Positions 40,864 to 50,955 are shown, numbered from the stretch's first letter. The stretch: 64,000 nucleotides of DNA from Pseudomonas sp. ML96 (GCF_000761545.1 NZ_JPMY01000006.1:243435-307434), one strand, 5' to 3'. The notes: generated from the letters alone by a model not told the origin. Program-made: numbers and translations.

Positions 40864-41973
40864 ATGGCCGAGAATGCTTCCAGCGACGTGCTCGTCAGTT
40901 TCAAGGGCGTGCAGAAGAGCTACGACGGCGAAAGCCTGATCGTCAAAGACCTCAATCTGGACATCCGCAAGGGCGAGTTCCTCACCCTGCTCGGCCCGTC
41001 CGGCTCCGGCAAGACCACCAGCCTGATGATGCTGGCCGGTTTCGAGACGCCCACCGCCGGCGAGATCCTCCTGGCCGGGCGCGCCATCAACAACGTGCCG
41101 CCGCACAAGCGCGACATCGGCATGGTGTTCCAGAACTACGCGCTGTTCCCGCACATGACGGTGGCCGAGAACCTGGCCTTCCCGCTCACCGTGCGCGGCA
41201 TGAACAAGACCGATATCACCGAGCGGGTGAAGCGCGCGCTGTCCATGGTGCAGCTCGACAACTTCCGCAACCGCTACCCGGCGCAGCTCTCCGGTGGCCA
41301 GCAGCAGCGCGTGGCCCTGGCCCGTGCGCTGGTGTTCGAGCCGCAGCTGGTGCTGATGGACGAGCCGCTCGGCGCGCTGGACAAGCAGCTGCGCGAGCAC
41401 ATGCAGATGGAGATCAAGCACATCCACCAGCGCCTGGGCGTGACCGTGGTCTACGTGACCCACGACCAGGGTGAGGCGCTGACCATGTCCGACCGCGTGG
41501 CGGTGTTCCACCAGGGCGAGATCCTGCAGATCGCCCCGCCGCGTGATCTCTACGAGGCGCCGCGCAACACCTTCGTCGCCCACTTCATCGGCGAGAACAA
41601 TCGCCTGGCTGGCGAGCTGGTCAGCCAGGACGGCGAGCGCTGCACCGTGCGTACCGCGCGCGGCGAGCAGGTGCAGGCGCTGGCGGTGAAGGTCGGTGCG
41701 CCGGGCGAGCCGGTGAGCCTGTCGATCCGCCCCGAGCGAGTGCGCATCAATGCCGCCAGCGAGAGCTGCGCCAACCGCTTCAGCGGCCGCGTGGCCGAGT
41801 TCATCTACCTGGGCGACCACGTGCGCATCCGCATGGAGGTCTGCGGCAACCCCAACTTCTTCGTCAAACAGCCGATCGCCGAGCTCGACCCCGCCCTGGG
41901 CGTGGGCGACGTGGTGCCGCTCGGCTGGCATGTGGAGCACGTACGGGCGCTCGATCCGCTGATCGTGGAATAG
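40864..41973 (+). CDS. agtA: ABC transporter ATP-binding protein AgtA (PotA-like)
   Basis: 369 residues. Walker A GPSGSGKTTS, Q-loop VFQNYALFPHMT, signature LSGGQQQRVALARAL, Walker B LVLMDEPLGALD and H-loop THDQGEA, then a TOBE regulatory domain at the C-terminus. Powers uptake by the AgtCD permeases; closest general type is the spermidine/putrescine (PotA) group, but place beside agtSR points to 5-aminovalerate/GABA. ATG 40864 has AAGGG 7 bases upstream. Confidence 0.92.
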   Translation: MAENASSDVLVSFKGVQKSYDGESLIVKDLNLDIRKGEFLTLLGPSGSGKTTSLMMLAGFETPTAGEILLAGRAINNVPPHKRDIGMVFQNYALFPHMTVAENLAFPLTVRGMNKTDITERVKRALSMVQLDNFRNRYPAQLSGGQQQRVALARALVFEPQLVLMDEPLGALDKQLREHMQMEIKHIHQRLGVTVVYVTHDQGEALTMSDRVAVFHQGEILQIAPPRDLYEAPRNTFVAHFIGENNRLAGELVSQDGERCTVRTARGEQVQALAVKVGAPGEPVSLSIRPERVRINAASESCANRFSGRVAEFIYLGDHVRIRMEVCGNPNFFVKQPIAELDPALGVGDVVPLGWHVEHVRALDPLIVE

Positions 41974-42017
41974 GCGCTACCAAGGCAAGACCAACTAGCA
42001 GCGTGGAGAGAAAAACA

Positions 42018-43058
42018 ATGAGCAACATCCGCAGCATGTTCCACCTCGGGACTCTGGCCCTAGGCCTGGCCGCCGCCTCTCAGGCGATGGCGGCCGACCT
42101 GACCGTGATCTCCTTCGGTGGCGCCAACAAGGATGCCCAGGTCAAGGCCTTCTACCAGCCGTGGGAAGCGGCCGGCAAAGGCAAGATCATCGCCGGCGAG
42201 TACAACGGCGAGATGGCCAAGGTCAAAGCCATGGTCGATACCAACAGCGTGTCCTGGCACCTGGTGGAAGTGGAGTCGCCGGAGCTGGCTCGCGGCTGTG
42301 ACGAAGGTCTGTTCGAGGAGCTCGACCCGGCCCAGTTCGGCAACGAGGCCGACTTCGTCGAGGGCGCCCTGCAGCCTTGCGGTGTGGGCTTCTTCGTCTG
42401 GTCCACGGTGCTCGCCTACAACGCCGACAAACTCTCCGCCGCGCCGACCAGCTGGGCCGATTTCTGGGACGTGGCCAAGTTCCCGGGCAAGCGCGGCCTG
42501 CGCAAGGGCGCCAAGTACACCCTGGAATTTGCCCTGATGGCCGACGGCGTGGCGCCGAAGGACGTCTACACCGTGCTCGCCACCCAGGAAGGCCAGGATC
42601 GCGCGTTCAAGAAACTCGACGAGATCAAGCCGAACATCCAGTGGTGGGAAGCCGGCGCCCAGCCGCCGCAGTTCCTCGCCTCGGGTGACGTGGTCATGAG
42701 CTCCGCCTACAACGGCCGCATCGCCGCCGTGCAGAAGGAGAGCAACCTGCAGGTGGTGTGGAACGGCGGCATCTACGACTTCGATTCCTGGGCCATTCCG
42801 AAAGGCACCAAGGATGGCGACGCCGCCAAGGCCTTCGCCGCGTTCAGCGTGCAGCCCGAGCAGCAGAAGATCTATTCCTCGAACATCGCCTACGGCCCGG
42901 CCAACAAGAAGGCCGTCGAGCTGCTCGACCCGGCTCTGCTCAAGGACATGCCGACCACCCCGGAAAACATCGCCAACCAGGTGGCCATGAACGTGACCTT
43001 CTGGGCCGACTACGGCGAGCAGCTGGAGCAACGCTTCAACGCCTGGGCGGCTAAGTAA
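42018..43058 (+). CDS. agtB: Periplasmic binding protein AgtB
   Basis: 346 residues, Sec signal peptide (LGTLALGLAAASQAMAAD), then polyamine-type binding-protein motifs: LTVISFGGANKDAQVKAFYQ, then FDSWAIPKGTKDGDAAKAF near the end. Should capture 5-aminovalerate or GABA for AgtACD. ATG 42018 keeps a normal signal peptide; an in-frame ATG-containing extension of five residues upstream is less likely. It is the only binding protein of the operon here and is followed by a strong hairpin cluster. Confidence 0.92.
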   Translation: MSNIRSMFHLGTLALGLAAASQAMAADLTVISFGGANKDAQVKAFYQPWEAAGKGKIIAGEYNGEMAKVKAMVDTNSVSWHLVEVESPELARGCDEGLFEELDPAQFGNEADFVEGALQPCGVGFFVWSTVLAYNADKLSAAPTSWADFWDVAKFPGKRGLRKGAKYTLEFALMADGVAPKDVYTVLATQEGQDRAFKKLDEIKPNIQWWEAGAQPPQFLASGDVVMSSAYNGRIAAVQKESNLQVVWNGGIYDFDSWAIPKGTKDGDAAKAFAAFSVQPEQQKIYSSNIAYGPANKKAVELLDPALLKDMPTTPENIANQVAMNVTFWADYGEQLEQRFNAWAAK

Positions 43059-43073
43059 GTTTCCCGTGCTGTG

Positions 43074-43151
43074 CCCCTTCCTGGTGAAGGGGAGTTGGTT
43101 GGAGGAACGCTCCCCCGTTCCTCCTAACCCTCGCCCGCGTTTGGGCGAGGG
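43074..43151 (+). repeat. Three-hairpin intergenic element between agtB and agtC
   Basis: Stem 1: CCCCTTC/GAAGGGG (43074-43092). Stem 2: GGTTGGAGGAACG with its complement (43097-43129), 13 bp with one bulged T. Stem 3: CCCTCGCCC/GGGCGAGGG (43128-43151), sharing two bases with stem 2. The third resembles the CCCTCTCCC-type palindromes scattered in many pseudomonad genomes. The set fills nearly the whole 123-base gap and probably shields the agtB message. Confidence 0.7.
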
Positions 43152-43181
43152 CGCTTTGTCCCGGTGTATCTGGAGCCCGCG

Positions 43182-44429
43182 ATGGCCACTACCGTTTCCA
43201 TTACCGAGTTTGCCGGCCTGACCCTCAAGCAGAAGCTGGCCCGCGCCGAGCGCATCAACCGGCTCAAGGCTCAGGGTCTGATCCTGCCGCTGCTGGTGTT
43301 CCTCTTCGTGGTGTTCCTGCTGCCGATCGGCATCCTGCTGTACAAGAGCGTGGAGAACCCCGAGGTGGTCGGCAGCCTGCCGCGCACCGTCGAGGCGATC
43401 AGCGCCTGGGATGGCCGCGGCCTGCCCGACGAGCCGGTGTACCAGGCCCTGGCCCAGGACCTGGCCGAAGCACGGAAGAACCAGACCATCGGCGATCTTT
43501 CCAAGCGCCTGAACATGGAGCTGGCCGGCTACCGCAGCCTGCTGGCCAAGACCGGTCGCGCCCTGCCGTTCAAGCAGGAACCGGCTTCCTACAAGGATGC
43601 GCTGGAGAGCCTCGATGAGCGCTGGGGCGACCCGGCCTACTGGCAGGTGATCCGCCGCAACGACAGTGCCTTCACCTCGTATTTCCTGCTGGCGTCCCTC
43701 GACCATCGCATCGACGATCTCGGCGAGCTGGCGTCCGCCACCCCGGACCAGGCCATCTACCTGGACATATTCGCCCGCACCTTCTGGATGGGCCTGGTGA
43801 TCACCGCTATCTGCCTGGTGCTGGCCTATCCGCTGGCCTACCTGCTGGCCAACCTGCCGACCCGCACCAGCAACCTGCTGATGATCCTGGTGCTGCTGCC
43901 GTTCTGGACCTCGATCCTGGTACGCGTGGCGGCCTGGATCGTGCTGCTGCAGTCGGGCGGGTTGATCAACAGCACACTGATCGCCATGGGCATCATCGAT
44001 CAGCCGCTGCAGCTGGTGTTCAACCGCACCGGCGTGTACGTGGCCATGGTGCACATCATGCTGCCGTTCATGATCCTGCCGATCTTCAGCGTGATGAAGG
44101 GCATCTCGCCGAGCTATATGCGCGCCGCCATCTCGCTCGGCTGCCACCCGTTCGCCAGCTTCTGGCGGGTGTACTTCCCGCAGACCCTGGCCGGCGTCGG
44201 CGCCGGTTGCCTGCTGGTGTTCATCCTGTCCATCGGCTACTACATCACCCCGGCCCTGCTGGGCAGCCCGGGCGATCAGATGATCAGCTACTTCGTCGCC
44301 TTCTACACCAACAGCACCATCAACTGGGGCATGGCCACGGCGCTGGGCGGCCTGCTGCTGCTGGCGACCATGCTGCTCTACGTGGTGTACAGCTGGCTGG
44401 TAGGCGCGAGCCGCCTGCGTCTGGGCTGA
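43182..44429 (+). CDS. agtC: ABC transporter permease AgtC (PotB-like)
   Basis: 415 residues. One membrane helix near the N-terminus (LILPLLVFLFVVFLLPIGILLY), a long extracytoplasmic insert of about 130 residues, then the five-helix permease core with the EAA-type coupling loop (SYMRAAISLGCHPFASFWRVYFP). The insert is larger than in PotB. ATG 43182 has GGAG 7 bases upstream; the upstream GTG at 43164 is less likely. Pairs with AgtD, 16 bases on. Confidence 0.92.
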   Translation: MATTVSITEFAGLTLKQKLARAERINRLKAQGLILPLLVFLFVVFLLPIGILLYKSVENPEVVGSLPRTVEAISAWDGRGLPDEPVYQALAQDLAEARKNQTIGDLSKRLNMELAGYRSLLAKTGRALPFKQEPASYKDALESLDERWGDPAYWQVIRRNDSAFTSYFLLASLDHRIDDLGELASATPDQAIYLDIFARTFWMGLVITAICLVLAYPLAYLLANLPTRTSNLLMILVLLPFWTSILVRVAAWIVLLQSGGLINSTLIAMGIIDQPLQLVFNRTGVYVAMVHIMLPFMILPIFSVMKGISPSYMRAAISLGCHPFASFWRVYFPQTLAGVGAGCLLVFILSIGYYITPALLGSPGDQMISYFVAFYTNSTINWGMATALGGLLLLATMLLYVVYSWLVGASRLRLG

Positions 44430-44445
44430 TCAGGAGAACAACGAG

Positions 44446-45273
44446 ATGCTGAGCCCCTACAAGTCCCCCGTCGAACGCGCCTGGTTCTGGACCCATCGCA
44501 GCCTGTGCGCGCTGGTGCTGCTGTTTCTGATCCTGCCGGTGCTGGTGATCATCCCGCTGTCGTTCAACTCCGGCAGCTTCCTGGTCTACCCGCTGCAGGG
44601 CTTCTCCCTGCGCTGGTACGAGTCGTTCTTCACCTCGGCCGAGTGGATGCGCTCGCTGAAGAACAGCATGATCGTGGCGCCGGCCGCCACCGTGCTGGCC
44701 ATGGTCTTCGGCACCCTGGCGGCCATCGGCCTGACCCGTGGCGAGTTCCGCGGCAAGGCGCTGGTGATGAGCCTGCTGATCTCGCCGATGGTCGCCCCGG
44801 TGGTCATCGTCGGTGTGGCCAGCTACCTGTTCTTCGCTCCGCTGGGCCTGGGCAACAGCTACACCTCGCTGATCCTGGTGCACGCGGTGCTCGGCGTGCC
44901 CTTCGTGATCATCACCGTGTCGGCGACGTTGCAGGGCTTCAACTACAACCTGGTGCGCGCCGCCGCCAGCCTGGGCGCCTCGCCGATCACCGCGTTCCGC
45001 CGGGTGACCCTGCCGCTGATCGCTCCCGGGGTGATCTCCGGTGCGCTGTTCGCCTTCGCCACCTCGTTCGACGAAGTGGTGGTGACCCTGTTCCTCGCCG
45101 GCCCCGAGCAGGCCACCCTGCCACGGCAGATGTTCAGTGGCATCCGCGAGAACCTGTCGCCGACCATCGCCGCCGCCGCCACCCTGCTGATCGCCTTCTC
45201 GGTGGTCATGCTGCTGACCCTGGAATGGCTGCGCGGGCGCAGCGAGAAGATGCGTACCGCCGTACCCGAGTAA
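44446..45273 (+). CDS. agtD: ABC transporter permease AgtD (PotC-like)
   Basis: 275 residues with six membrane helices and the coupling loop LVRAAASLGASPITAFRRVTLPL. Second channel subunit of the Agt importer; AGGAG before the start and last gene of the operon. A compact inverted repeat covers its stop. Confidence 0.92.
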   Translation: MLSPYKSPVERAWFWTHRSLCALVLLFLILPVLVIIPLSFNSGSFLVYPLQGFSLRWYESFFTSAEWMRSLKNSMIVAPAATVLAMVFGTLAAIGLTRGEFRGKALVMSLLISPMVAPVVIVGVASYLFFAPLGLGNSYTSLILVHAVLGVPFVIITVSATLQGFNYNLVRAAASLGASPITAFRRVTLPLIAPGVISGALFAFATSFDEVVVTLFLAGPEQATLPRQMFSGIRENLSPTIAAAATLLIAFSVVMLLTLEWLRGRSEKMRTAVPE

Positions 45274-45301
45274 GGCGTTCGACCATGGTCGAGGCGCCTT
45301 A
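45271..45301 (+). terminator. Hairpin over the agtD stop, possible operon end
   Basis: TAAGGCG pairs with CGCCTTA as an outer stem and TCGACC/GGTCGA form an inner stem. There is no T-tract, so termination may be weak or Rho-assisted. Confidence 0.4.
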
Positions 45302-45337
45302 CTGACGTACGACAACCGCTGCGTATTGCTCTCAGGC

Positions 45338-45343
45338 TACAAT
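45338..45343 (+). promoter_or_regulatory. Candidate rpe promoter -10 box
   Basis: TACAAT lies 31 bases upstream of the rpe start, matching five of six consensus bases. No convincing -35 is seen. Confidence 0.35.
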
Positions 45344-45374
45344 CGCACCACCGTGATTGAAGCCTGAGGCCGCC

Positions 45375-46049
45375 ATGCAACCCTTCGCCATCGCTCCGTC
45401 GATCCTGTCCGCCGATTTCGCCCGCCTGGGCGAAGAAGTCGACAAGGTGCTCGCCGCCGGCGCCGACATCGTCCACTTCGATGTGATGGACAACCACTAC
45501 GTGCCCAACCTGACCATCGGCCCGATGGTCTGCTCGGCGCTGCGCAAGTACGGCATCACCGCACCGATCGACGCGCACCTGATGGTGTCGCCGGTCGACC
45601 GCATCATCGGCGACTTCATCGAAGCCGGCGCCACCTACGTGACCTTCCACCCGGAAGCCACCCAGCACATCGACCGCTCGCTGCAGCTGATCCGTGACGG
45701 CGGCGCCAAGTCCGGCCTGGTGTTCAACCCGGCCACCTCGCTGGAATGCCTGAAGTACGTGATGGACAAGGTCGACATGATCCTGCTGATGAGCGTCAAC
45801 CCCGGCTTCGGCGGGCAGAAGTTCATCCCCGGCACCCTCGACAAGCTGCGCGAAGCCCGCGCGCTGATCGACGCCTCCGGCTACGACATCCGCCTGGAGA
45901 TCGACGGTGGCGTCAGCGCCAAGAACATCCGCGAGATCGCCGAGGCGGGCGCCGACACCTTCGTCGCCGGTTCGGCCATCTTCAACCAGCCCGACTACAA
46001 GGCGGTGATCGACGCCATGCGCGCCGAGCTGGCCCAGGTGCGCGCGTGA
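45375..46049 (+). CDS. rpe: Ribulose-phosphate 3-epimerase
   Basis: Pentose-phosphate enzyme, 224 residues, TIM barrel: [32 protein letters not shown], the metal-site [17 protein letters not shown] and [15 protein letters not shown] 45375 gives the conserved MQPFAIAPS start. Overlaps gph by 4 bases (GTGA). In the trp region of pseudomonads rpe-gph-trpE are adjacent, as in E. coli. Confidence 0.97.
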   Translation: MQPFAIAPSILSADFARLGEEVDKVLAAGADIVHFDVMDNHYVPNLTIGPMVCSALRKYGITAPIDAHLMVSPVDRIIGDFIEAGATYVTFHPEATQHIDRSLQLIRDGGAKSGLVFNPATSLECLKYVMDKVDMILLMSVNPGFGGQKFIPGTLDKLREARALIDASGYDIRLEIDGGVSAKNIREIAEAGADTFVAGSAIFNQPDYKAVIDAMRAELAQVRA

Positions 46050-46861
46050 TCCACGAGCTGTTCGACGGGCGCCTGCCGCGCCTGGTGATGTTCGACCTGG
46101 ACGGCACCCTGGTGGATTCGGTGCCCGACCTGGCCGCCGCCATCGACCGCATGCTGGTCCAGCTCGGTCGCCCGGCTGCCGGCGTCGAGCGCGTGCGTGA
46201 CTGGGTCGGCAATGGCGCCCGCGTGCTGGTGCGTCGCGCCCTGGCCGGCGGCATCGAGCACACCGAGGTGAGCGACGCCGATACCGAGCAGGCGCTGGAG
46301 CTGTTCAACGAAGCCTATTCCGGCAGCCACTCGCTGAGCACCGTCTACCCGGGCGTCACCGCCACCCTCAAGTGGCTGAAGAAGCAGGGCGTGGAGCTGG
46401 CGCTGATCACCAACAAGCCGGAGCGCTTCGTCGCCCCGCTGCTGGACGAGATGAAGCTGGGCCGCTACTTCCGCTGGATCGTCGGTGGCGACACCCTGCC
46501 GCAGCAGAAGCCCGATCCGGCCGCGCTGCTGTTCGTCATGCGCCTGGCCAATGTCGAGCCCGAGCGCGCGCTGTTCATCGGCGACTCGCGCAACGACGTG
46601 CTGGCCGCCCGCGCCGCCAGCGTGCCCTGCGTGGCCCTGAGCTACGGCTACAACCACGGCCGGCCGATCGCCGAGGAAAACCCGGCACGGGTGCTCGACG
46701 ACCTGCGCCAGCTGCTGCCCGGTTGCGCCTCGGAAGACGCTGCGCTAATGTCGCCGGACTCTTCTGCTTACCCGCCTCATCGAGACAGCATCGTGGTAGT
46801 TGCCAGCAAACAATGGATGAAAGTCATCAAGGCCTTGGCCCGCTGGCGCTGGCGCGCCTGA
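46046..46861 (+). CDS. gph: Phosphoglycolate phosphatase
   Basis: HAD-type phosphatase, 271 residues, removes 2-phosphoglycolate formed in DNA repair. Motif [16 protein letters not shown], motif [11 protein letters not shown], motif III/IV around [11 protein letters not shown] and [15 protein letters not shown] start at 46046 overlaps the rpe stop. The last 14 residues before the stop, [14 protein letters not shown], are outside the HAD core and look exactly like a tryptophan leader peptide placed just ahead of trpE; they are in the gph frame. Confidence 0.95.
   Translation: MIHELFDGRLPRLVMFDLDGTLVDSVPDLAAAIDRMLVQLGRPAAGVERVRDWVGNGARVLVRRALAGGIEHTEVSDADTEQALELFNEAYSGSHSLSTVYPGVTATLKWLKKQGVELALITNKPERFVAPLLDEMKLGRYFRWIVGGDTLPQQKPDPAALLFVMRLANVEPERALFIGDSRNDVLAARAASVPCVALSYGYNHGRPIAEENPARVLDDLRQLLPGCASEDAALMSPDSSAYPPHRDSIVVVASKQWMKVIKALARWRWRA
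46817..46861 (+). promoter_or_regulatory. Putative trpE leader peptide coding segment ([14 protein letters not shown]), in frame with gph
   Basis: Fourteen codons ending in Trp-Arg-Trp-Arg-Ala then TGA, 73 bases before trpE. Two near-adjacent Trp codons are the hallmark of trp attenuation leaders, and attenuation of trpE is reported in P. putida. It is nested in the gph reading frame; the ribosome binding site in front of its own ATG is weak. A short GCCGG/CCGGC stem (46872-46887) follows but without a clear T-tract. Confidence 0.55.
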
Positions 46862-46934
46862 TTTCGTCCTGGCCGGCTGGTTCCGGCGCGTTTGCCCAAC
46901 ATCCGTTTCACCTCCTCATACCACGAGGCAGAGC

Positions 46935-48413
46935 ATGACCCGCGAAGAATTCCTGCGTTTGGCCGCCGACGGCTTCAATCGCATTCCGCTTGCATTCGAA
47001 ACCCTGGCTGACTTCGACACCCCGCTGTCGATCTACCTCAAGCTGGCCGACACCCCCAATTCCTACCTGCTGGAATCCGTGCAGGGCGGCGAGAAGTGGG
47101 GCCGCTACTCGATCATCGGCCTGCCGGCGCGCACCGTGTTGCGTGTGCACGGCCACCACGTCAGCGTGCGTGTCGACGGCGTCGAGGTGGAGAGCCTGGA
47201 AAGCGAAGACCCGCTGGCCTTCGTCGAGCAGTTCAAGGCCCGCTACAACGTACCGACCATCGCCGGTCTGCCGCGCTTCAACGGTGGCCTGGTCGGCTAC
47301 TTCGGCTACGACAGCGTGCGCTACGTCGAGAAGAAGCTGGCGCAGTGCCCGAACCCCGATCCGCTGGGCACCCCGGACATCCTGCTGATGGTCTCCGATG
47401 CGGTCGTCGTCTTCGACAACCTGGCCGGCAAGATGCACGCCATCGTCCTCGCCGACCCGGCCCAGGCCGACGCCTACGAACAAGGCCAGGCCCAGCTGCG
47501 CGAACTGCTCAACAAGCTGCGCCAGCCGATCACCCCGCGCCTGGGCGTGGACCTGAGCAAGCCGGCCGGCAAGGAACCGGACTTCGTCTCCAGCTTCAAG
47601 CGTGACGACTACGAGGCCGCGGTCGGCGCGATCAAGGAATACATCCTGGCCGGCGACTGCATGCAGGTGGTGATTTCCCAGCGCATGTCGATCCCGTTCC
47701 AGGCCGCGCCGATCGACCTGTACCGCGCGCTGCGCTGCATCAACCCGACGCCCTACATGTACTTCTTCAACTTCGGTGACTTCCACGTGGTGGGCAGCTC
47801 GCCGGAGGTGCTGGTGCGGGTCGAGGACAACCTGGTCACCGTACGGCCGATCGCCGGCACCCGCCCGCGCGGCGCCACCGAGGAAGCCGACATCGAGCTG
47901 GAGAAGGACCTGCTGTCCGACGCCAAGGAGATCGCTGAGCACCTGATGCTGATCGACCTGGGGCGCAACGACGTCGGCCGCGTCTCCAGCACCGGCACGG
48001 TGAAAGTCACCGAGCAGATGGTCATCGAGCGCTACTCCAACGTCATGCACATCGTCTCCAACGTCACCGGCCATCTGAAGGAAGGCTTGAGCGCGATGGA
48101 CGCCCTGCGCGCCATCCTGCCGGCCGGCACCCTGTCCGGTGCGCCTAAGGTGCGCGCGATGGAGATCATCGACGAGCTGGAGCCGGTCAAGCGTGGGGTC
48201 TACGGCGGCGCCGTGGGTTATCTCGCCTGGAACGGCAACATGGACACCGCCATCGCCATCCGCACCGCGGTGATCAAGGACGGTGAGCTGCACGTGCAGG
48301 CCGGCGCCGGCATCGTCGCCGACTCGCAACCGGCCCTGGAGTGGGAAGAAACCCTGAACAAGCGCCGCGCCATGTTCCGCGCGGTCAGCCTCGCCGAACA
48401 GTCCGTAGAGTAA
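46935..48413 (+). CDS. trpE: Anthranilate synthase component I
   Basis: With TrpG converts chorismate to anthranilate. 492 residues. Tryptophan feedback-site motif LLES at residues 45-48, chorismate-binding core with [43 protein letters not shown] and [20 protein letters not shown] 6 bases before the ATG. Followed by trpG after only 11 bases; in P. aeruginosa a large pyocin block lies at this junction. Confidence 0.97.
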   Translation: MTREEFLRLAADGFNRIPLAFETLADFDTPLSIYLKLADTPNSYLLESVQGGEKWGRYSIIGLPARTVLRVHGHHVSVRVDGVEVESLESEDPLAFVEQFKARYNVPTIAGLPRFNGGLVGYFGYDSVRYVEKKLAQCPNPDPLGTPDILLMVSDAVVVFDNLAGKMHAIVLADPAQADAYEQGQAQLRELLNKLRQPITPRLGVDLSKPAGKEPDFVSSFKRDDYEAAVGAIKEYILAGDCMQVVISQRMSIPFQAAPIDLYRALRCINPTPYMYFFNFGDFHVVGSSPEVLVRVEDNLVTVRPIAGTRPRGATEEADIELEKDLLSDAKEIAEHLMLIDLGRNDVGRVSSTGTVKVTEQMVIERYSNVMHIVSNVTGHLKEGLSAMDALRAILPAGTLSGAPKVRAMEIIDELEPVKRGVYGGAVGYLAWNGNMDTAIAIRTAVIKDGELHVQAGAGIVADSQPALEWEETLNKRRAMFRAVSLAEQSVE

Positions 48414-48424
48414 GGGGCCCAACC

Positions 48425-49018
48425 ATGCTGCTGATGATCGACAACTACGACTCCTTTACCTACAACGTGGTGCAGTACCTGGGCGAGCTGGGTGCCGATG
48501 TCCACGTGATCCGCAATGACGAACTGACGGTCGCCGAGATCGAGGCGCTGAAGCCCGAGCGCATCGTGGTCTCGCCCGGCCCGTGCACGCCGACCGAGGC
48601 GGGTGTGTCCATCGAGACCATCCTGCACTTCGCCGGCAAGCTGCCGATCCTCGGCGTGTGCCTCGGCCACCAGAGCATCGGCCAGGCCTTCGGTGGCGAC
48701 GTGGTGCGCGCGCGCCAGGTGATGCACGGCAAGACCAGCCCGGTGTTCCACGAGGACCTGGGCGTGTTCGCCGGCCTCAACAAACCGCTGACCGTGACCC
48801 GCTACCACTCGCTGGTGGTCAAGCGCGAAACTCTGCCGGACTGCCTGGAGATGACCGCCTGGACCCAGCATGCCGACGGCAGCGTCGACGAGATCATGGG
48901 CCTGCGCCACAAGACCCTGAACATCGAGGGCGTGCAGTTCCACCCGGAATCCATCCTCACCGAGCAGGGCCACGAACTGTTCGCCAACTTCCTCAAGCAA
49001 CAGGGCGGGGTGCGCTGA
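48425..49018 (+). CDS. trpG: Anthranilate synthase component II (glutamine amidotransferase)
   Basis: 197 residues. Start [20 protein letters not shown], oxyanion loop [12 protein letters not shown], catalytic Cys79 in ILGVCLGHQ and the His-Glu pair in FHPESILT. Supplies ammonia to TrpE. Its stop overlaps the trpD start by 1 base (TGATG). Confidence 0.97.
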   Translation: MLLMIDNYDSFTYNVVQYLGELGADVHVIRNDELTVAEIEALKPERIVVSPGPCTPTEAGVSIETILHFAGKLPILGVCLGHQSIGQAFGGDVVRARQVMHGKTSPVFHEDLGVFAGLNKPLTVTRYHSLVVKRETLPDCLEMTAWTQHADGSVDEIMGLRHKTLNIEGVQFHPESILTEQGHELFANFLKQQGGVR

Positions 49019-50064
49019 TGGATATCAAGGAAGCCCTCAACCGGGTGGTCGCTCAGCTCGACCTGTCCACCGCCGAGATGCAGGACGTGATGCGCCTGAT
49101 CATGACCGGCCAGTGCACCGACGCGCAGATCGGCGCCTTCCTCACCGGCATGCGCATGAAGAGCGAGACCATCGACGAGATCGTCGGCGCCGCCACCGTC
49201 ATGCGTGAGCTGGCCGCGCCGGTACAGATCAACGCCGAGCGCCTGGTCGACACCTGCGGCACCGGTGGCGACGGCATGAACGTGTTCAACGTCTCCACTG
49301 CCGCCGCCTTCGTGGTCGCCGCAGCAGGCGGTCGTGTCGCCAAACATGGCAACCGCGCGGTCTCCGGCAAGAGCGGCAGTGCCGACCTGCTGGAAACCGC
49401 CGGCGTCTACCTGAACCTGACGCCTGCCCAGGTGGCGCGCTGTGTCGAGAGCGTTGGCGTTGGCTTCATGTTCGCCCCGGCTCATCACGGCGCGATGAAG
49501 CATGCCATCGGCCCGCGCCGCGAGCTGGGCCTGCGTACCCTGTTCAACATGCTCGGCCCGATGACCAACCCGGCCGGGGTCAAGCACCAGGTGATCGGCG
49601 TGTTCAGCCAGGCGCTGTGCCGGCCGATGGCCGAGGTGCTGCAGCGCCTGGGCAGCAAGCATGTGCTGGTGGTGCATGCGCAGGACGGCCTGGACGAGAT
49701 CAGCCTGGCCGCGCCGACCCATGTCGCCGAACTCAAGGACGGCGTGGTCAGCGAGTACCGCATCCAGCCCGAGGACTTCGGCATCAAGAGCCAGAGCCTG
49801 ATCGGCCTGACCGTCGAAGATGCCCAGGGCTCGCTGGCGCTGATCCGCGATGCGCTCGGCCGGCGCAAGACCGAGAACGGTCAGAAGGCCGCCGACATGA
49901 TCGTGCTCAATGCCGGCGCCGCGCTGTATGCCGCCGATATCGCGACTAGCCTCAAGGAAGGCATGCAGCTGGCCCAGGATGCCCTGCACACCGGCCTGGC
50001 CTGGGAGAAGCTGGACGAGCTGGTGTCCTTTACCGCCGTATTCCGCGTGGAGAACCAAGAGTGA
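49018..50064 (+). CDS. trpD: Anthranilate phosphoribosyltransferase
   Basis: 348 residues. Attaches phosphoribosyl to anthranilate; PRPP loop [17 protein letters not shown], then [18 protein letters not shown] and [20 protein letters not shown]. Coupled to trpG (1-base overlap) and to trpC (GTGA overlap). Confidence 0.97.
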   Translation: MDIKEALNRVVAQLDLSTAEMQDVMRLIMTGQCTDAQIGAFLTGMRMKSETIDEIVGAATVMRELAAPVQINAERLVDTCGTGGDGMNVFNVSTAAAFVVAAAGGRVAKHGNRAVSGKSGSADLLETAGVYLNLTPAQVARCVESVGVGFMFAPAHHGAMKHAIGPRRELGLRTLFNMLGPMTNPAGVKHQVIGVFSQALCRPMAEVLQRLGSKHVLVVHAQDGLDEISLAAPTHVAELKDGVVSEYRIQPEDFGIKSQSLIGLTVEDAQGSLALIRDALGRRKTENGQKAADMIVLNAGAALYAADIATSLKEGMQLAQDALHTGLAWEKLDELVSFTAVFRVENQE

Positions 50065-50897
50065 GCATTCCAACCGTGCTGGAGAAGATCCTCGCCCGCA
50101 AGGCCGAGGAAGTGGCCGAGCGCCGTGCTCGCGCAAGTTTCGCCGAGATCGAGGCAGCGGCCCGCCAGGCCGACCCGGTACGCGGCTTCGCTCGCGCCCT
50201 GCAGGAGCGCGTGGCGCACAAGCAGCCGGCGGTGATCGCCGAGGTGAAGAAGGCCTCGCCGAGCAAGGGCGTGCTGCGCGAGAACTTCGTGCCGGCCGAG
50301 ATCGCCAAGAGCTACGAGGCCGGCGGCGCCGCCTGCCTGTCGGTGCTGACCGACATCGACTTCTTCCAGGGCGCCGACGACTACCTCAAGCAGGCCCGTG
50401 CGGCCTGTTCGCTGCCGGTGATCCGCAAGGACTTCATGATCGACCCTTACCAGGTCGTGGAGGCGCGGGCCATCGGCGCCGACTGCATCCTGCTGATCGT
50501 CTCGGCGCTGGACGATGCGCGCATGGTCGAGCTGGCCAGCGTGGCCAAGGAGCAGGGCCTCGACGTGCTGGTGGAGGTGCATGACGGCGACGAGCTGGAG
50601 CGCGCGCTCAAGCATCTCGACACGCCACTGCTGGGCATCAACAACCGCAGCCTGCACACCTTCGAGGTGAGCCTGGAGAACACACTCGACCTGCTGCCGC
50701 GCATCCCCCACGATCGCGTGGTGGTCACCGAGAGCGGCATCCTCAGCCGTGCCGACGTGGAGCTGATGGAGATCAACCAGGTCTATGCCTTCCTGGTCGG
50801 TGAGGCGTTCATGCGCGCCGAGGAGCCGGGTACCGAGCTCAAGCGCCTGTTCTTCCCCGATGGCAGCCGCATAGTCGCCGGTATCGATCCGGACTGA
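50061..50897 (+). CDS. trpC: Indole-3-glycerol phosphate synthase
   Basis: 278 residues, TIM barrel, ring-closing step of tryptophan synthesis. [53 protein letters not shown] and [12 protein letters not shown] are all present. GTG start overlaps the trpD stop. No trpF domain is fused. A strong terminator ends the operon 14 bases later. Confidence 0.97.
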   Translation: MSIPTVLEKILARKAEEVAERRARASFAEIEAAARQADPVRGFARALQERVAHKQPAVIAEVKKASPSKGVLRENFVPAEIAKSYEAGGAACLSVLTDIDFFQGADDYLKQARAACSLPVIRKDFMIDPYQVVEARAIGADCILLIVSALDDARMVELASVAKEQGLDVLVEVHDGDELERALKHLDTPLLGINNRSLHTFEVSLENTLDLLPRIPHDRVVVTESGILSRADVELMEINQVYAFLVGEAFMRAEEPGTELKRLFFPDGSRIVAGIDPD

Positions 50898-50910
50898 TCG
50901 CCAGCCATGA

Positions 50911-50938
50911 AAAAGCCCGCCGATTGGCGGGCTTTTTT
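50911..50938. terminator. Bidirectional terminator between trpC and vfr
   Basis: AAAAGCCCGCC and GGCGGGCTTTT form an 11-bp stem with a 4-base loop and T-runs on both sides, serving trpC from the left and vfr from the right. Confidence 0.92.
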
Positions 50939-50955
50939 GTGTGTCGCCGGTGGGC

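Noticed and set aside
42060..44147. 695-residue minus-strand open frame running across agtB, the hairpin element and agtC
   Set aside because: It crosses two well-supported genes and a palindromic gap and has no ribosome binding site. The part over the gap translates a palindromic repeat.
46862..46934. Full attenuator terminator before trpE
   Set aside because: Only a 5-bp GCCGG/CCGGC stem with three following T is visible. The leader peptide is convincing, but I could not draw a standard terminator/antiterminator pair, so no terminator is annotated.
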